This document shows positions 12,183 to 25,642 of a stretch of DNA of 64,000 nt, piece after piece. The notes below the pieces were generated by a model. That model saw only the letters and a list, made by a program, of their open reading frames with translations. It had not been told where the DNA came from and did not search any database. Position 1 is the first letter of the stretch, and each line of letters starts with the position of its first letter. This DNA comes from Paramecium pentaurelia (Eukaryota > Ciliophora > Oligohymenophorea > Peniculida > Parameciidae), in NCBI GenBank assembly GCA_905183005.1, contig CAJJDO010000038.1:371046-435045 (forward strand). Direction: 5' to 3'. The translations under genes and the position numbers were made by a program.

Positions 12183-13235
12183 ATGATGAAAATGGATATA
12201 AAGTAATTCTCTATGCTTCGATTGATTGGCAAAGGAGCTTATGGATAAGTATTTTTGGCTAAAAAGAAAGATACTAATAAAGTTTATGCTATCAAAACAT
12301 TAAAGAAAAAAGAAATTGATAAAAAGAAATAAGCTGTATTTATTTATATTATAGAATTAGTAACATGTAATGATGGAAAAAACTATTCTTAATTAAGCAA
12401 AACATTAGTTTATTGTTTCCCTTTCATATACTTTTCAATCTGATAAACATTTTTACTTTGTTTTAGAATACTGTGCAGGTGGGGATTTATTTAGTTTATT
12501 GAGAGTAAAAAGAAAGTTGAAAGAAGAATAAATATAATTTTATGCTATTCTAATAATTCATGCATTATAATTTCTACATACTTAAAAAATTATCTATAGA
12601 GAGTAAATATAAAAATATATACATAGTTTAAAACCTGAAAATGTACTTATAGATGAGAAAGGTTATATAAAATTAACTGATTTTGGTCTTTCTAAAATAT
12701 TACTTTAAGAAAAGGCAGATTCAATTGTTGGAACTCCTGAATATTTGGCTCCTGAAATTCTTAGTCAAAATGGAGATGGATATGATTACAAGGTAGATTG
12801 TTGGTCCTTGGGATGTTTATTATATGAAATGATTGCTGAATAACCTCCTTTCATGTCAGAATAAAGAGATCAATTAATCAAGTTAATTAAAACAACACAA
12901 CCATAATTTAATTTCCCTATATCTAATGAACTTAAAGATTTAATAGTTAGTTTATTGTAAAAGGATCCAAAATAAAGACCCTCTTTAATTGAAGTTAAAG
13001 AATTTCCATTCTTTAAAAATGTTGAAGATTGGCAATCTTATTTATATTATAAGGTCCTTCCTCCCTTCCTACCTGTTATTCATGGGCCTGAAGATGTAAG
13101 CAATTTTGATCCTGTAAATCAATTTATCATAATATTTAGGAATTTACTTAATAAGAATAATTTGGATCTCCAAGTGATGGATCAAATTCAGATAATAAGT
13201 TTCCTGGCTTTTCTGGTAATAATTCTTAATAATGA
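12183..13235 (+). CDS. AGC-family protein kinase
   Basis: Kinase with introns 12336-12354 (19 nt), 12603-12626 and 13114-13139. Motifs: GKGAYGQVFLAKKK, AIKTLKKKEI, VLEYCAGGDLF, RDLKPENVLI (restored by the second intron), TDFGLSK, GTPEYLAPEIL. After the catalytic core the AGC tail ends with a hydrophobic motif FPGFSG, the S6K/AKT/PKC-like docking and phosphorylation site. There is no PH, C2 or other regulatory domain; the protein is about 325 residues, close to the minimum for the family. Regulation by a PDK1-like kinase is expected from the family but not shown here. Confidence 0.85.
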
Positions 13236-13762
13236 ATATAATACATATATAGTTTATTAAAACACTAGAATCCTTTCAATAATTTGAAAAGAATTGTCTT
13301 CTTTTAAACATTCTAAATTTATTAAATTATATTGTGAATCTTACTAAAATAAAGTATTTTTTTATTTAAATTGTGCCTGTCAATATTTTTATAATAATTC
13401 CTTGAAATTCTGTAAGATTTGTAATATATTAAATAAATATAGATAAACAGTAATCCTAGATATATTTAAAAATAATTTAATTGTATTTGAGCTAAAAATT
13501 AGATTCTTAAAAATTTGGTAGAATTCAATTTTTTGTAAAATTAAATCTCATTATAAATTGTCTATAATCGTTATGATTTTTTATGATATATCTAAATTAA
13601 TAATAATTGAATATTTAGATATTTAAAATGTAATGTAATTAAATATTAATCATTTTTTATGATTTTATAATTATTAAGCATTTAATATATTTCTTTTTGA
13701 ATTCCTAGAGTTTTCATTTAGAATCAACATAATTTATAATTTTTTATATAAAATTTTATAAA
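13236..13762. other. intergenic, no gene seen
   Basis: AT-rich spacer of about 530 bp between the AGC kinase and a coiled-coil gene on the same strand. No frame with recognisable protein features was found on either strand. Confidence 0.5.
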
Positions 13763-14666
13763 ATGGAAAATGATCTGCAAAAAGAAAATGAGTTGCTTGT
13801 AGAATAAATTAAGGTGCTCTAAGCTTAATTGAATAACAGAGAAACTTTAAAAAATGAATGTTCTAGAATAAATGATTAAAGCAGCTTTTTTAGCACATTC
13901 AAATAATAAACACCAAGAGGTAATATTAGTAGAGACCAAAGCAAAAGAGATCTATAAGATTTGACTGCTTAAGTGAAGAGACTAAATGAGTACAATTTCA
14001 ATTTATTTCCAAAGAGAGAAAGAATAATTAAGGAAAACCTTAAAACATCAAATTGATGCTTATGATCAAAAAATTCAATAAAAAGAAATGGAATTAAGCC
14101 AAAAAGAAAAAATGTTTAGACAATTATAGAATGACTATAAAGAATTATAATAAAGCCTAATATAAGAATAAAATAAGCCCGCTCCTTAACCAGCAGCACC
14201 TACACCTGTTCCTACAAAACCTATTGGTGATTAAATACAATAATATAGAGTTTAAAAGGTTGGTCTTATGAATCTTCCTTGTTTAGTATTGAATAATATA
14301 CTTATTCATAGATTATAATTAGAAAGAATATATTCGAATAATTCGTGATTGAGATAGAAAATACAAAAGATAAAATCTGCATTAATGTGTCAGATATCAC
14401 AGATTTGGTACCGGACAGAGTTAAGGAGGAGCATTTTTAGTTAACATACAAATTATAAAATTAAAAAATTACAGAAGTTTATTAATCAGCAGAATATAAA
14501 TAAATATTAAGAGCAATTAAGTAATATGATTATATATAATTATTATAGATATCTTCATTCTTAATAATAATAAACTAGAAAATAAGAAACCTAACCAGCT
14601 TAATTATAATAAGAATAACAAAGTGGTTTAATCAAAAGTTTGAGTTCATTTTTTATGAAAAAATGA
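13763..14666 (+). CDS. coiled-coil protein, unknown
   Basis: Starts at ATG 13763 with an immediate heptad-like coiled coil (ENDLQKENELLVEQIKVLQA), continued after intron 13990-14014. A short Pro/Ala linker (PAPQPAAPTPVPTKP) follows, then a second part that needs introns 14286-14311 and 14521-14548 and contains EIENTKDKICINVSDITDL. It ends in a Q-rich tail and TGA 14664-14666. The three introns were chosen because each removes an in-frame TGA or restores a better frame. I recognise no family. The stop is 42 bp from the stop of the convergent Arf-GEF gene. Confidence 0.6.
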
Positions 14667-14708
14667 CATTTTAATAATAATAATAATAATAAATTAGATA
14701 TAATAGAT

Positions 14709-17700
14709 TCAAAATACATTATTCTCACAATTTATAATTTCCTCCAATAAATTCACTAAAACTTTATTATATTCTTTATTTTCAACCCCTGAAACATTTA
14801 ATCCAGCCTTTAATAATTAAATCAACCATTTGCTTACAACTTTTGATTTCAAATTCTATTTTAAAAAAGGGAATACAGTTTCCATAAATAATAATTGTAA
14901 TCTACTAATTACAATCTATGATTCCAGATGTCTTAATTATTCTAAATTACCATTTAAAGTGTCTTATCTATGTTATGGTTATGAAAATCCATTATAAGCA
15001 TCAAGAAATCTTTATATTAATTATTCAATAAAAGAGAAAGGATCATTACTAAGAAAAATAATTACTTTAGCTGCCAATAATTCAATATTTATAAAACTTA
15101 ATTATTTACTTTAAGTTGTGTTATCCAAATCATCAAATTCCTAAGAACTTCTCTTAACAAAATTCCATTAAACTGCCCATTGTTCCAAAAAATATCTCAT
15201 ATATAAATTAGTGTTAAATTTTCTGCATTTTTAATATTATTCCTAAAATAATTACAAAATCAATTATTTATTTTATTAAGTAATTTAATTTTAAAATTAT
15301 GTCACTTAAACTTCTAATATTTCTAAACATCTTTCTTAGATAGATTATTTTGATGAACATTCTAAAGCATTTATTTTAAAACTAAACTTTTTTGGTCTAA
15401 TCTCTTCCTTTAATAATTCATCTAAAGGTTTTTAAAAATCTTCATCTAAATTAAATGCCTCTAATAATTCAGTTGGAGAACATTATTATAATAAATGTTA
15501 GATCTATTCTATTAATATATTCCAATTATCTTCAGTTAAATATTGACCTACATTTTAGATAATTTTCTTAAGTGATTAAAGACATAAAATTGATATATGC
15601 TATATTAATAATATTTATATTTACATCTTGAGTTTATAAGACAAGTTATATGTATATATCTATTAAATCATTTATACAAGGTTACATTTATTGTATTTAT
15701 GAAATAACTAAATCTGTAAATAATTAAAATGTCATTTTGCAAGTTGAAGCTATAGATTTTTTGGATTACTATTATTTTGTGTATTATAATTTAGAAAATT
15801 GAATTTCATCAAATAATGGTCTTATAACTCCTCTTAATATCATCTTCCAAAATTCATTTGATTAATAAACACCATGTTTTTAAAGCAATTCAAATAGTGT
15901 CTGTACACTTTATTATTGAACAGCTACTCTCTCATCGCTATATAATATAGATAATGATGACAATACAGGAATCCATAATGAATCTAAAAATTTATTGTCA
16001 TTTTTTTTAATTAATGCTATATGATCAACTAATGTCTTCAATTATTTTATAGCATTTTCAACAATATTAATATCTTTATTTTTAGTCAATTTTATTAATG
16101 CTTAAATTAATTCCATATATATTTCTTAATTAACCTATTGATTATTTACATCTTCCATTATTTTATCTGTAATTTATACACATAATCTTATTAACTATTA
16201 TTAATCTTCTTGAAGTGCTTAATTAACAATACTCATTATAATTTTCCAACCACTTTTAAGTGAATTAAAACAAACATTAGTTATCATACACATACAAGAT
16301 AATAAATATTCCCTTAATTAAATTTTATATTATTATTAAGCTTGACTATGACTGAAAATTTATTCAAAAGGCATAAGAAATTCTTTTTAAAAATGATAAT
16401 TAGCTAATTCAGGTTATTATAAAAATTTGCAACTTAATTATTTTAATTAATCTATAGCATAAATTGCTAAATCTACATTTTTATGACATCCAACTTCAAG
16501 AAAGTGTTCTCTCATTATTTCCCACATTCTAGACCATATAATTTTAATTCTATTCATATTAAAGTCAGCAACTTCAATCATTCTACTTAATAAAAATGTT
16601 CTATTTTATTTTATTTCTTCTTTTGATAATTCACATAAAGCTCTAATAAATTCTAATATAGAATTTGAATCTAAATTTATAGACATATTGAATATCTTAT
16701 CAATTTAATCATAGGAAATAGATTAAAATAATCTTTCTATATTTTGTATATCTTCTTAATTATAACTTTCCTTTTAAGGTGAATCAACCTTTATTTTCTT
16801 TACAACTTAATGTAAAATTTCTAATTTAGAAACTAATTACAAAGCAACTCTCCAACTTTTTCTTAAATATTAACCAGATTATATTGCTGCTTTTATTAAT
16901 GCTTAAACACCCAATATTTATCTATAAGTATTTGGAATACCTGTACAATATCTCTATAAAAAACTGATAAAAGTATCTTTTTCTTCATCTAAATCAAATC
17001 TACCCATCAAATATATAAAAGATTGAATTGTCTCAAAACATAATAAAATCTATTATTAATCTTCAGTTTATTCTAAAAATACACTAATTGAAGCAAATAT
17101 TGGACTCCAAGTTTATTATAATAAAGATTTGACATGATCAATAGAATTTGCATAGAAATAAGCATCTTAATTAGGATGTTCTTTAAACCACTTTTTTAAA
17201 GACTCTTCAGCCTCTTTTGCTAACATTGCATGTCTTTTTCTTTAATCAACTTAATTAGCTTATTCTAATGCTCTTTTAGCTTATTCTTTAGCATGTAATG
17301 CAAGAGGAGTCTTTTAAATTCTTTGATAAAATCCAAGTAATAAATCTTATGGAAGATTTTCACCATCATTAATTCCTTTTGCTAAATTAAAAAATTAAGG
17401 AATTGTCATTTTATCTAAATTTTTTTCATTATGTAAATCAGTTTATAACATCATTAATAGATAAGAAAGTGTATATGCAGCTTATGCTGATTAATAGATT
17501 CCAGGATTATCAATGCAATATTTAGATGCAAATTTTTCCATAATTCTATCTATTTATTAAGATTCTCCTGGTAATGTAAAGAATTCAAGCATATATCTTA
17601 AACCTTCATCTACTTATAAATCTTTAAAATTCATAAAATCTATATATTATTAGAATACTTATTAATTGAATTCACTTGAACAACCAAATAATTCTCCTAA

Positions 17701-19648
17701 TTTATCTTTATTTAAATCTCTATTTTCCCATAGAAATTATGCAAATAATTTAGGATCTCTTGTTTCCATAAATTAACAAGCAATTAAATGTTTTATACAA
17801 TGTTCAGGTTTAAAATTAAATTTCTAAACAGCTTTATTCATTTCTAATTTCATTTATTTTTATTTTTCTATAGGATCTTGTGATAATTATTATGATTAAA
17901 TAGTAGTGTCTTCTTAATCATCAAGTTATTAGACTTATACAATATTATATGAGTCTTCATTCTATTCACAAAATTCTTTAATGCATTTAATATATCCATA
18001 ATAGTTATCTAGACATAAAGATTTTAAATAGGTTTCTTAATTTTGAGTTATTGATGCTTAAAATTCTTATTTACTAAATCTACCTTAAATGATTCTGCAT
18101 TACATATCTAGAATCTTTTTTAAGAGATTATTTTATCCTAAAGAACAATCATAATTAACAAAGATTTCAATGACAACTCTTGGTTTAGTCATTATTTTAT
18201 TAAATACTTTAAGAGTATATTATTTATGATCAAAAGAGCTATTGCTACTGTCTAAAAATTTAAAATAAACATTTTCAATTAATGCTTCTAATTCTTTTTT
18301 AAGATGGCTTCTTACTTTCCAAATTAATTAAATAAAGATATTAAGAGTTAATATTAATAATTATTTTTCTGTTGAAAGAGAATTCTTTAAAAGTGATTCC
18401 AATAATTGTTCTTTAATAACTTAAATTAATTTTGGTTTATTTTATAAGATAATATTACTTTATGCCAATGCCTCATAGATTAATTCTAGAGAAAGTATTT
18501 TACATTTGATAACAATTTAATTTAATTAAGGATTAGTATTATCTCTTTAAGTTAATTAACATAACATTTCCAATATCTCTTGAGCATCTTTACAATATAA
18601 TTCACTATTATTTGAATGTTGATAACATTATGAGAAATTATTCATTTAATTAAGATGTATAAATTTACACTCTTTACTACAAATAGGTACTTTAGTCTCT
18701 TTACAATATTGTGATGCTTATTTTCTACAAACAACACACCATCCAAATTTTCCATTTTTAATATTTTATTCATTAGTAACATAAACTTAGATCTAGTTTT
18801 TTTCAACTGTTACATTTCGTAAATTAGGTTCCTGAAGATTTAAATCAATAACTTTCATTTAATTTAGATCTTCTATTTGTCTATCATATATTTATTTTCT
18901 TTCAGAATACATTTAGACTTCATCAATTAAAGATGTCATCAATGATCTCATATATTATTCAGCATTCACCATTGCCCTACATTTACCTAAAATCAATTAT
19001 CCTTAATTTTCTTATTTTTATATAGCTTATTAAAATTCATCTTCTGTTAAAATACCATAGTCTTCCAATCTTTAAAAATAAGTGCTAACTATTTTCTGAC
19101 ATGCTTCTTTACTAGTATTAACAATAATTACAATTTTAGAGACTATTATATTGAATATGTCATCTTACCTGAATGTATATTGATTAGCAATTAAAATACT
19201 TTAGTAGTTAGTTCTCCATAAATATGATGTTTTCTATTAGTCATAATTGTTTGAATAGCTTTAATCATGTGAATTTAAACTGTTTCCTCTTTCTCTTATT
19301 GGCATGAGATTACAATATCCAAAATTACATCAATAACTCTTTTATCTCCAATTGATTATTCTCCTGCAAAAAAACCTTGCTCTACTAGATTCTATATTTA
19401 GGATATATAATACTTTTATATCAAATAAGGCTAGCTCCATCAGTTTGACTTATTTTGATTCTATACATTATTAATACACTTTTATTAAATGATTAGCATC
19501 ATAGTAATCTTTGAGTTCTTTTAAATAAAAATAATAAATTACATTAGACTTCATCTATTGTTTATTTCAATTCAAACTATTTTTTTGTAATTGCCTTTTT
19601 GATTTTGTCTAATGATTGATTGATCAAATCACTTAAACTTAATGACAT
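14709..19648 (-). CDS. Sec7-domain Arf-GEF, BIG type, with extra zinc finger
   Basis: Large gene of about 1,600 codons; four introns placed (19518-19542, 19392-19413, 19143-19168, 15600-15624). The Sec7 domain lies about 17.2-17.85 kb, with KPEHCIKHLI, the catalytic glutamic-finger motif FTLPGESQQIDRIMEKFA, and LMMLQTDLHN. Helical DCB-like sequence precedes it and long HDS-like helical repeats follow, the layout of BIG/Sec7 exchange factors that load Arf with GTP at the Golgi. Between the N-terminal helices and the Sec7 domain is a cysteine/histidine cluster, CVVCRKQASQYC..CSKECKFIHL, resembling a HIT/MYND-type zinc finger, which BIG proteins of animals and yeast lack. The ArfGAP gene lies 3 kb away. 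Confidence 0.85.
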
Positions 19649-19800
19649 TAGTATATATAAATTATTTTAAAAATTAGTCAATTCTATATGTTTATTATAC
19701 TTTATCAGGAAGCTTCAGAATGTCTAATTTAAAGAATGACACGTATGAATAAAGATTGAAATGTAATTTACAATCTTAAAATTAATGATTTTAATAACTA

Positions 19801-21437
19801 TCAAAAATTGTTAAACAATGTATTTTGTTTCTCATTAAAATTATCCATCTCATATCCAGAAAATTAGGCTTAAAAATTGATATATAAACAATTTACATTA
19901 AATAGAATTTCTTCTTAACATGATAGAGTGTTATTATATTAATTCATTATTTTCTTCATCTTCCATAGATATCTAACGAGCATCAAAATTATCTTCATTT
20001 TACTAATATAATATATATATATATATATTACATTAGGAATGTAAGGTGATTTTAACTCTTTATTCATTAATTTAGACCATGGAAAATTCTTGAACCATGA
20101 ATGTTATCTTAATTCTTGTGGTCCATTAAAACCCAATCTATTAGCTGGTTTTCTTTAAATCAACTATTTTAAATATAATAAAAATACTCTATTAATAAAG
20201 TCTGCTGATTCTAAAGACCAATTATCAGGTATTTCTGATCTTTTGATCTAAACTTGTTTAGCTAGAATTTAATCTCTAATCTCTTTTCTTGATCTACCTG
20301 TATATGGTCGCTAAGTATTTTAATTAATTATTACCTTCCCAAGCATAAATTCATATCCAATAACTCCTAAAGCAAAATAATCAACTGCATAAGAATGATT
20401 TTATCTACACATAACTTCTGGAGCTACAAATCTCAAATTATTAATATACCCATATAACCTGGAGTACCTGAAGTATCTTGTGAATTATCAGGTCTTAGAT
20501 TTCGAGCAATTCCTAAATCTGTTATTCTAACATAACCTATATAATAGTATATGAATTCTACCATATTTATCAAGTACTAAATTTTCTGGTTTAATATCTC
20601 TATGTAAACTATTTTTAGAATGCATATATTCCAGTCCTAAAAATATACAAGCCATAAAAAATCCTATATATTGTTATTAAATACTTGTTTGATCTTCAGT
20701 GAATCTTCTCATCTTTCCTATATGATATCTTAAGTCTCCTCCTTACATATAATCAAGAACAAGAAATAAGTTCTCTCTGTCTTAAAATGCATAGTAGATA
20801 TTCACTAAAAATCTATGTTTAATATATTATTTACGGATGCTTAAGATTACTTAAGATGTTTCTCTCATTCATAACAGAATTCACACTTTTTTTGGCTATT
20901 ATGCTTATAATATAATAATAAAATCAATACAGTGCTTTTGACATCTCTTTCATTGCATATATCTATCCATTCTTTTTGTATTCCACTTTCCATACTTTTC
21001 CGAATCCTCCTATTCCAATCACAAATTGAAAATTAAACATATTCTTTTATACTACAGGTTCATTTAAATCTAATTTCAAATGTTATATTCAACTTTCTTT
21101 CTCTTCCTCTTAAGCAATCTGAGATTTATCTTTCAGGATCAAGTAGTTAAGAAATGATATCTGTTTCGGCTATTGCTATTTAGAGATTGATGATTTCTTT
21201 GAATGATTGGCTGATGATTGCTAACTTGATGGTACAGCCAATTTATGTAAACCATGTACCATTGGTGCTGGTGATCTATCAATATTTTATTCATTCTATC
21301 GGCTTAACATTCACATCACTTTCTTACTTATTTAGTACATTGGTGACTTATTAGGCTTATCCTAATTAAGATCTTGTTATGTTCATCTAACCTGAATCCT
21401 ATCTTGAATGAGGAAATCGATTATTTAAACTTTTCAT
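19801..21437 (-). CDS. STK32 (YANK)-like AGC protein kinase
   Basis: Heavily interrupted gene with about nine introns of 20-33 nt. A disordered N-terminus (SPAPMVHGLHKLAVPSSQQ) is followed by the kinase domain: FVIGIGGFGKVWKVE, YAMKEMSKA, VMNERNILSNLKHPFLVNI, HRDIKPENLVLDKYG, a DLG in place of DFG, and GTPGYMAPEVM. The segment GKRPYTGRSRKEIRDQI after the F-helix is characteristic of STK32/YANK kinases. The C-terminus ends SGYEMDNFNEKQ and TGA 19801-19803. One intron (about 20006-20036) is almost entirely a TA repeat. Function is not known beyond the kinase fold. Confidence 0.8.
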
Positions 21438-22278
21438 AACAGTAATTATATATATAAATTTTAGAATTCTCTTAATATTATTTATAAAACTTACATTTAA
21501 AAATATTATTCCTAATTCACCATTTCAACAATAATCCATAAATTTTATAATTGATATTGAGGACAATATTGTACTAAGCATTAAACATTATTTTCATTAA
21601 AAATTTATATTTTTTCTTATATCTGTTTTATTAATTAAGTTTAATTATAATAAGAGAAAGATAATTATAGCTTAAGATAAATATTACTGTATTCCATACT
21701 AGATAACTTTAATTAGATCTTTGATCAAAAAACATCATATATTTTACATCCTATACAGATCGATGGGTTTATCTAAATCAAAAATGAATCTAACAGAAAT
21801 TCAATATTTTTTTTATGGCATCATTTGCTCTATGATATCTTAAATAATTATATATAGAATAAGTAACAATAATTCAATTTATAGAATATTCTTGTTATAT
21901 GAGCTATTATAGTGTTTCATTACTATTAATTAAATAGATATAATATCTTAATAATTAACTTTTCTAAATTTACCCTTTGCTAAATTAATTTTACAAAAAT
22001 GTTTTTGATAAATTATAATAACAGTAAATAGAAAATGAGAAGTATTCAATAATAATTTTATTTAATAATAATTAATTAAACTCAATAATTATAAAATCTT
22101 TAATTTTAATTTTTAACTTATAATCTAATTAAATATATTAAGAAATGTCTAGAATGAAGTATAGATTAGTATATTCATTAACTTATTAAATGAATAGAAC
22201 TTTTGAATGAAATAAAAAGAGAATTTCTAATGATTTCTATTTTATATATATAAAATTTTGATATTATAATACAAAAAA
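21438..22278. other. intergenic, no gene seen
   Basis: About 840 bp of AT-rich DNA between two minus-strand genes. It holds only short open frames without recognisable composition, the longest obvious one about 20 codons near 22144. It should contain the promoter of the STK32-like gene. Confidence 0.5.
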
Positions 22279-23039
22279 TCATGAACCTTATTACAATAAC
22301 AGCATATGATTATTGAAGAATCCTCCTGACCATCTAATTTTTACATCTATAACTGTATCAGTGACAATATCTAATTAACCAAAAGTTTATGTTTCAGTAA
22401 ATTTAAGAATATTTCCATCTAAAAAGAAATCAAATTCTGCTACTCCTCTATTTATTTATTGAATCTTACTAATTTAACGTTAAATAGCAGTATAATGCAT
22501 TTTTAACTTCTGTAAAATTAGTATTTGTCAAACAGCTGTACTTTAATGAGGATTTTGGATCTATTATGTTAAAATATATGTTTAGTGGCTTAATTTCTTG
22601 TGGATTAGCATTCTAAAATAATAAGTATTTGGATATATTATACAAGTTGAAAATTATTTCGATTATAATTTGTGTCTTTGGATTGAGTGCCTAATAATTA
22701 TAATATAAATACTTTAGATGTCAAAAATGCTAGATTCATGAGCTTCTATTGGGTTTGTATAAATTTTTAAATTACCAATTAGAACGTCTCCAAACATTTA
22801 TGATATCTACATTTCTTCAGAATATGGAAATATTCCTTTATCAGATTTTGCTTTCCACTATTACCAATTTTTGTTTTAAATTCTAAACTATTGATATTAA
22901 CGTACTTATTTTCACAATTTTATATGATAAAAATGTAAAATTCTAATAATTAAAGATTTCCTGGTAATTAAACAATCATTTTATCAATTTCTAAATGAGT
23001 AGGAAATATTTCTATCCACACTTTGTATAATATGTCCAT
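22279..23039 (-). CDS. ubiquitin-fold protein with RWSGG near the C-terminus
   Basis: Four introns are inferred, all 22-29 nt, the last (GTAAGATTCAATAAATAAATAG) joining the final strands in frame. The product is about 220 residues. A first domain ends with a strand GDVLIGNLKIY. A linker leads to a second domain: NIYFNI, KSSLKYSCL, a helix TEVKNALYCYL, FDFFLDGNIL, and a last strand IDVKIRWSGG. This order of strands and helix, and the RW-x-GG end, resemble ubiquitin and its relatives. Fourteen residues follow the GG. The protein at 29.8-30.5 kb has the same architecture and ends IEIKARWTGG. Whether the GG is exposed by processing is unknown. The start codon is 63 bp from the divergent PDI gene. 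Confidence 0.6.
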
Positions 23040-23102
23040 TTTGTTATAATAATAGAAATAAATTAATTTTAATTAAGATCTGAAAAATTGATATATTTAA
23101 TT

Positions 23103-24671
23103 ATGCTAAAGTTTTTAATATTTTGTTTGATTGGATTATCAGTGTTTGGATACACATTCCCATATGATGGAGATGTATTAGTACTTAATGATAATAATAT
23201 AAATACTGCTATTAAGCAGTATGATTACTTATTAGTTGAGTTTTATGCTACATGGTTTAAATTGATATTTTACCTCTCATTATAGGTGTGGCCATTGCAA
23301 ACAATTTGCCCCAGAGTATTCTCAATTTGCTACATAAGTGAAAGATGCTGGTCAACCTTTCATTGTTGCCAAACTAAATGGTGGAGATCAGGAAAAATAA
23401 GCTATGAATAGGTTTAATATTTTAATTTGAAAAATAGATACAAAGTATCAAGTTTCCCAACCATAATATTACTCATAAAAGGACATGCAGTACCTTATAA
23501 TGGAGATAGAAGTGCTAATGGATTAATGAATTTTGTAACTTAAGCTCTTGAAGATAAATTAGTGAGAATTGATGAAATTGATGATGTTTATAAGGTATTA
23601 ATAAATTCTTACTTTTTATTTAGTTTTTAAGTGATAATAATTTGAGTCTATTATATTTTGTTAAAGACTTACAATAACCAGAGTTATAGATTTATTCATT
23701 GGCTGCTAAAATATTCCCTAATTTGAAATTTGGTTATACTATATCAGCTTATGCCAGAGTAAGATAAATTAAATATTATTATAGAAATTATATGATGTAG
23801 ATGAAGGATAAATAGTTTTATTTAGAACATTTGAAGAAAGAAGAAAGGAATTTACTGATCAATTAACTTTAGAAAAATTAACAAATTTCTTATATGAAAA
23901 TTCAACTCCATCATTTGAAGAATTAGACAATAAAAGTTATGCTTCTATATTTAATAAAAATACACCAGCTTTAATTCTCTTTTGGAATTAATAAAGTTAA
24001 GATACAAAAGATGTTTTAAAATTGATTGCTCCAAACATTAAAAAAAGAATTACAGTTGTTTCTGTTTATTCTGATAATTATATGGTAAATTAAGTTACAA
24101 GTCATTTATTTATTAATACTCCTACATTCCCTTCATTATATTATTATAAGACAACAAATGAAGTTTATAAATTTGAAGGATAAATAACTGTTGAAAATGT
24201 TATGAGATTTGTTCATGAAGCCAATAATGGAAAAATTAAAAGAAAACAAAAATCTCAACCTATACCAAATCAAACATCAAATGTTTTAAAAGTTGTAGGT
24301 GATACATTTGATGAATTGGTTTTGAATTCAAAGAAAAATATTTTAGTTTAGTTTTGTTAAACATCAAATAGTAAATGGTAAATTTATCAAATTATAAGTA
24401 TAGTTATGAACCAGAATTTGAAGATTTGGCAGAGGAATTAAAAAAGAATGATAATTTAGTATTGGGTCAAATAGATTTATCATATAATGATTTAGATAGT
24501 GTGAATATTGAAAATTATCCAGGATTTAAATTATATATACCAAAAGTGACATCAAATCCAATTAATTTTGATTAAGAATTTAGTAAAGAAAATTTATATG
24601 AATTTATCAAATAAAATGTTTAAGTTACATATAGAGATAAAGAATAAAACAAAAACAAATCTGATTTGTGA
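23103..24671 (+). CDS. protein disulfide isomerase
   Basis: ER oxidoreductase. ATG 23103 gives a signal peptide (MLKFLIFCLIGLSVFG); a TTG upstream is not needed. The first thioredoxin domain has the active site WCGHC, created by splicing intron 23255-23285. Introns at 23412-23437, 23595-23623, 23759-23784 and 24378-24403 follow. The middle part has b/b'-like features (FGYTISA, TPALILFWN, NTPTFPSLYYYK). The last thioredoxin-like domain has no CGHC; it reads VQFCQTSNSKC, so its redox site is probably lost. The C-terminus is KSDL, a possible weak KDEL-like ER retention signal. Confidence 0.85.
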
Positions 24672-24758
24672 ATTATTTTATGTAAAACCAGAATATGTAT
24701 ATTTATTTAGTAATTTGATTATATTAATAATATTTATATGCACACATATTATTAAATC

Positions 24759-25579
24759 TCAACTTTATTGTTATTAATCATTTTAGATTAATTGCTTTAA
24801 TTACTCGTATATTTATGTTAAATTTTACTATAGATAATTACTTTAATAATTACTAATGTTAATGGAATCAATTAAGGTTGTGAAGTTGTGTCATTAGGTA
24901 GAATCAAAAATTATACTAATAATGGTATTTATTTTTATTAAATCAATTATTATTATTATTAAATACCAATAATTTATTTATTGTTTTAGATTGAATCATT
25001 TAATTCAGCATTTCTTTCATTATTTTAAGTATCTTAGATTTCTTTAGATACTAACTCTTAAGATTGAGAACTATATATTTATTATGTATTTTTGATCAAT
25101 TGCTCTTATTTATTTTGAATAATATTTGAGTTATTTATTTCATGCAATTTTTGATTTTTTTGATTGGATTGAACATCATTTTAATCTTGATTTTAGATTT
25201 TAATATCTTGATTGATCTATTGAAATAAATCTTAATTAGTTTGTTGAGAATTGTTTTGAATTTCAGATTGTATAGATTGTTTTTAATCTTAAGAAATGAG
25301 ATCATTTTATTATTAATAATAATAGTCTCTTTATTTTTATGTATATCTATAATTTTTTTATCTATTGTTATTATAATTATGAGAATAATTGATATTAGTT
25401 TATCTATCATGATTCTGATATTTACTAAATTGAATGATAATATAATTTTACTTATAAGTCTATCTAAAATTTTAAGGTTATTTATTATATGAATAATTAA
25501 TATCTGAAGATCTCTAATTATAATACTTTTAATATTGACTTTGATTTTTCTCTTAATTTTGGATAGGCTAATCACTCAT
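24759..25579 (-). CDS. Gln/Asn-rich low-complexity protein
   Basis: From ATG 25579 the frame is extremely rich in Q, N, S and Y (about MSDQPIQNQEKNQSQYQK at the start), most Q encoded by TAA/TAG. In the standard code it looks non-coding. A 26-nt intron near the 3' end leads to NLTQIYEQLKQLIQ and TGA 24759-24761. Two further candidate introns (27 and 51 nt, both multiples of three and free of TGA) cannot be decided by frame; removing the 27-nt one keeps the composition smoother. The 51-nt stretch has an inverted repeat (ggtattta/taaatacc, 24924-24967). No folded domain is visible. The composition is prion-like, as in RNA-binding or condensate proteins, but function is unknown. Confidence 0.6.
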
Positions 25580-25642
25580 TTAATAAAATATCGATATTTT
25601 TAATATTATTATGTCTTTTTATATTTATAAATCACTAATACT

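Noticed and set aside
25135..25575. 146-codon standard-code ORF on the minus strand, rich in Ile and Lys
   Set aside because: Shadow of the Q/N-rich gene in another frame; its composition (Ile/Lys from AT-rich codons) has no domain and it lacks the Gln-from-TAA pattern of real genes here.
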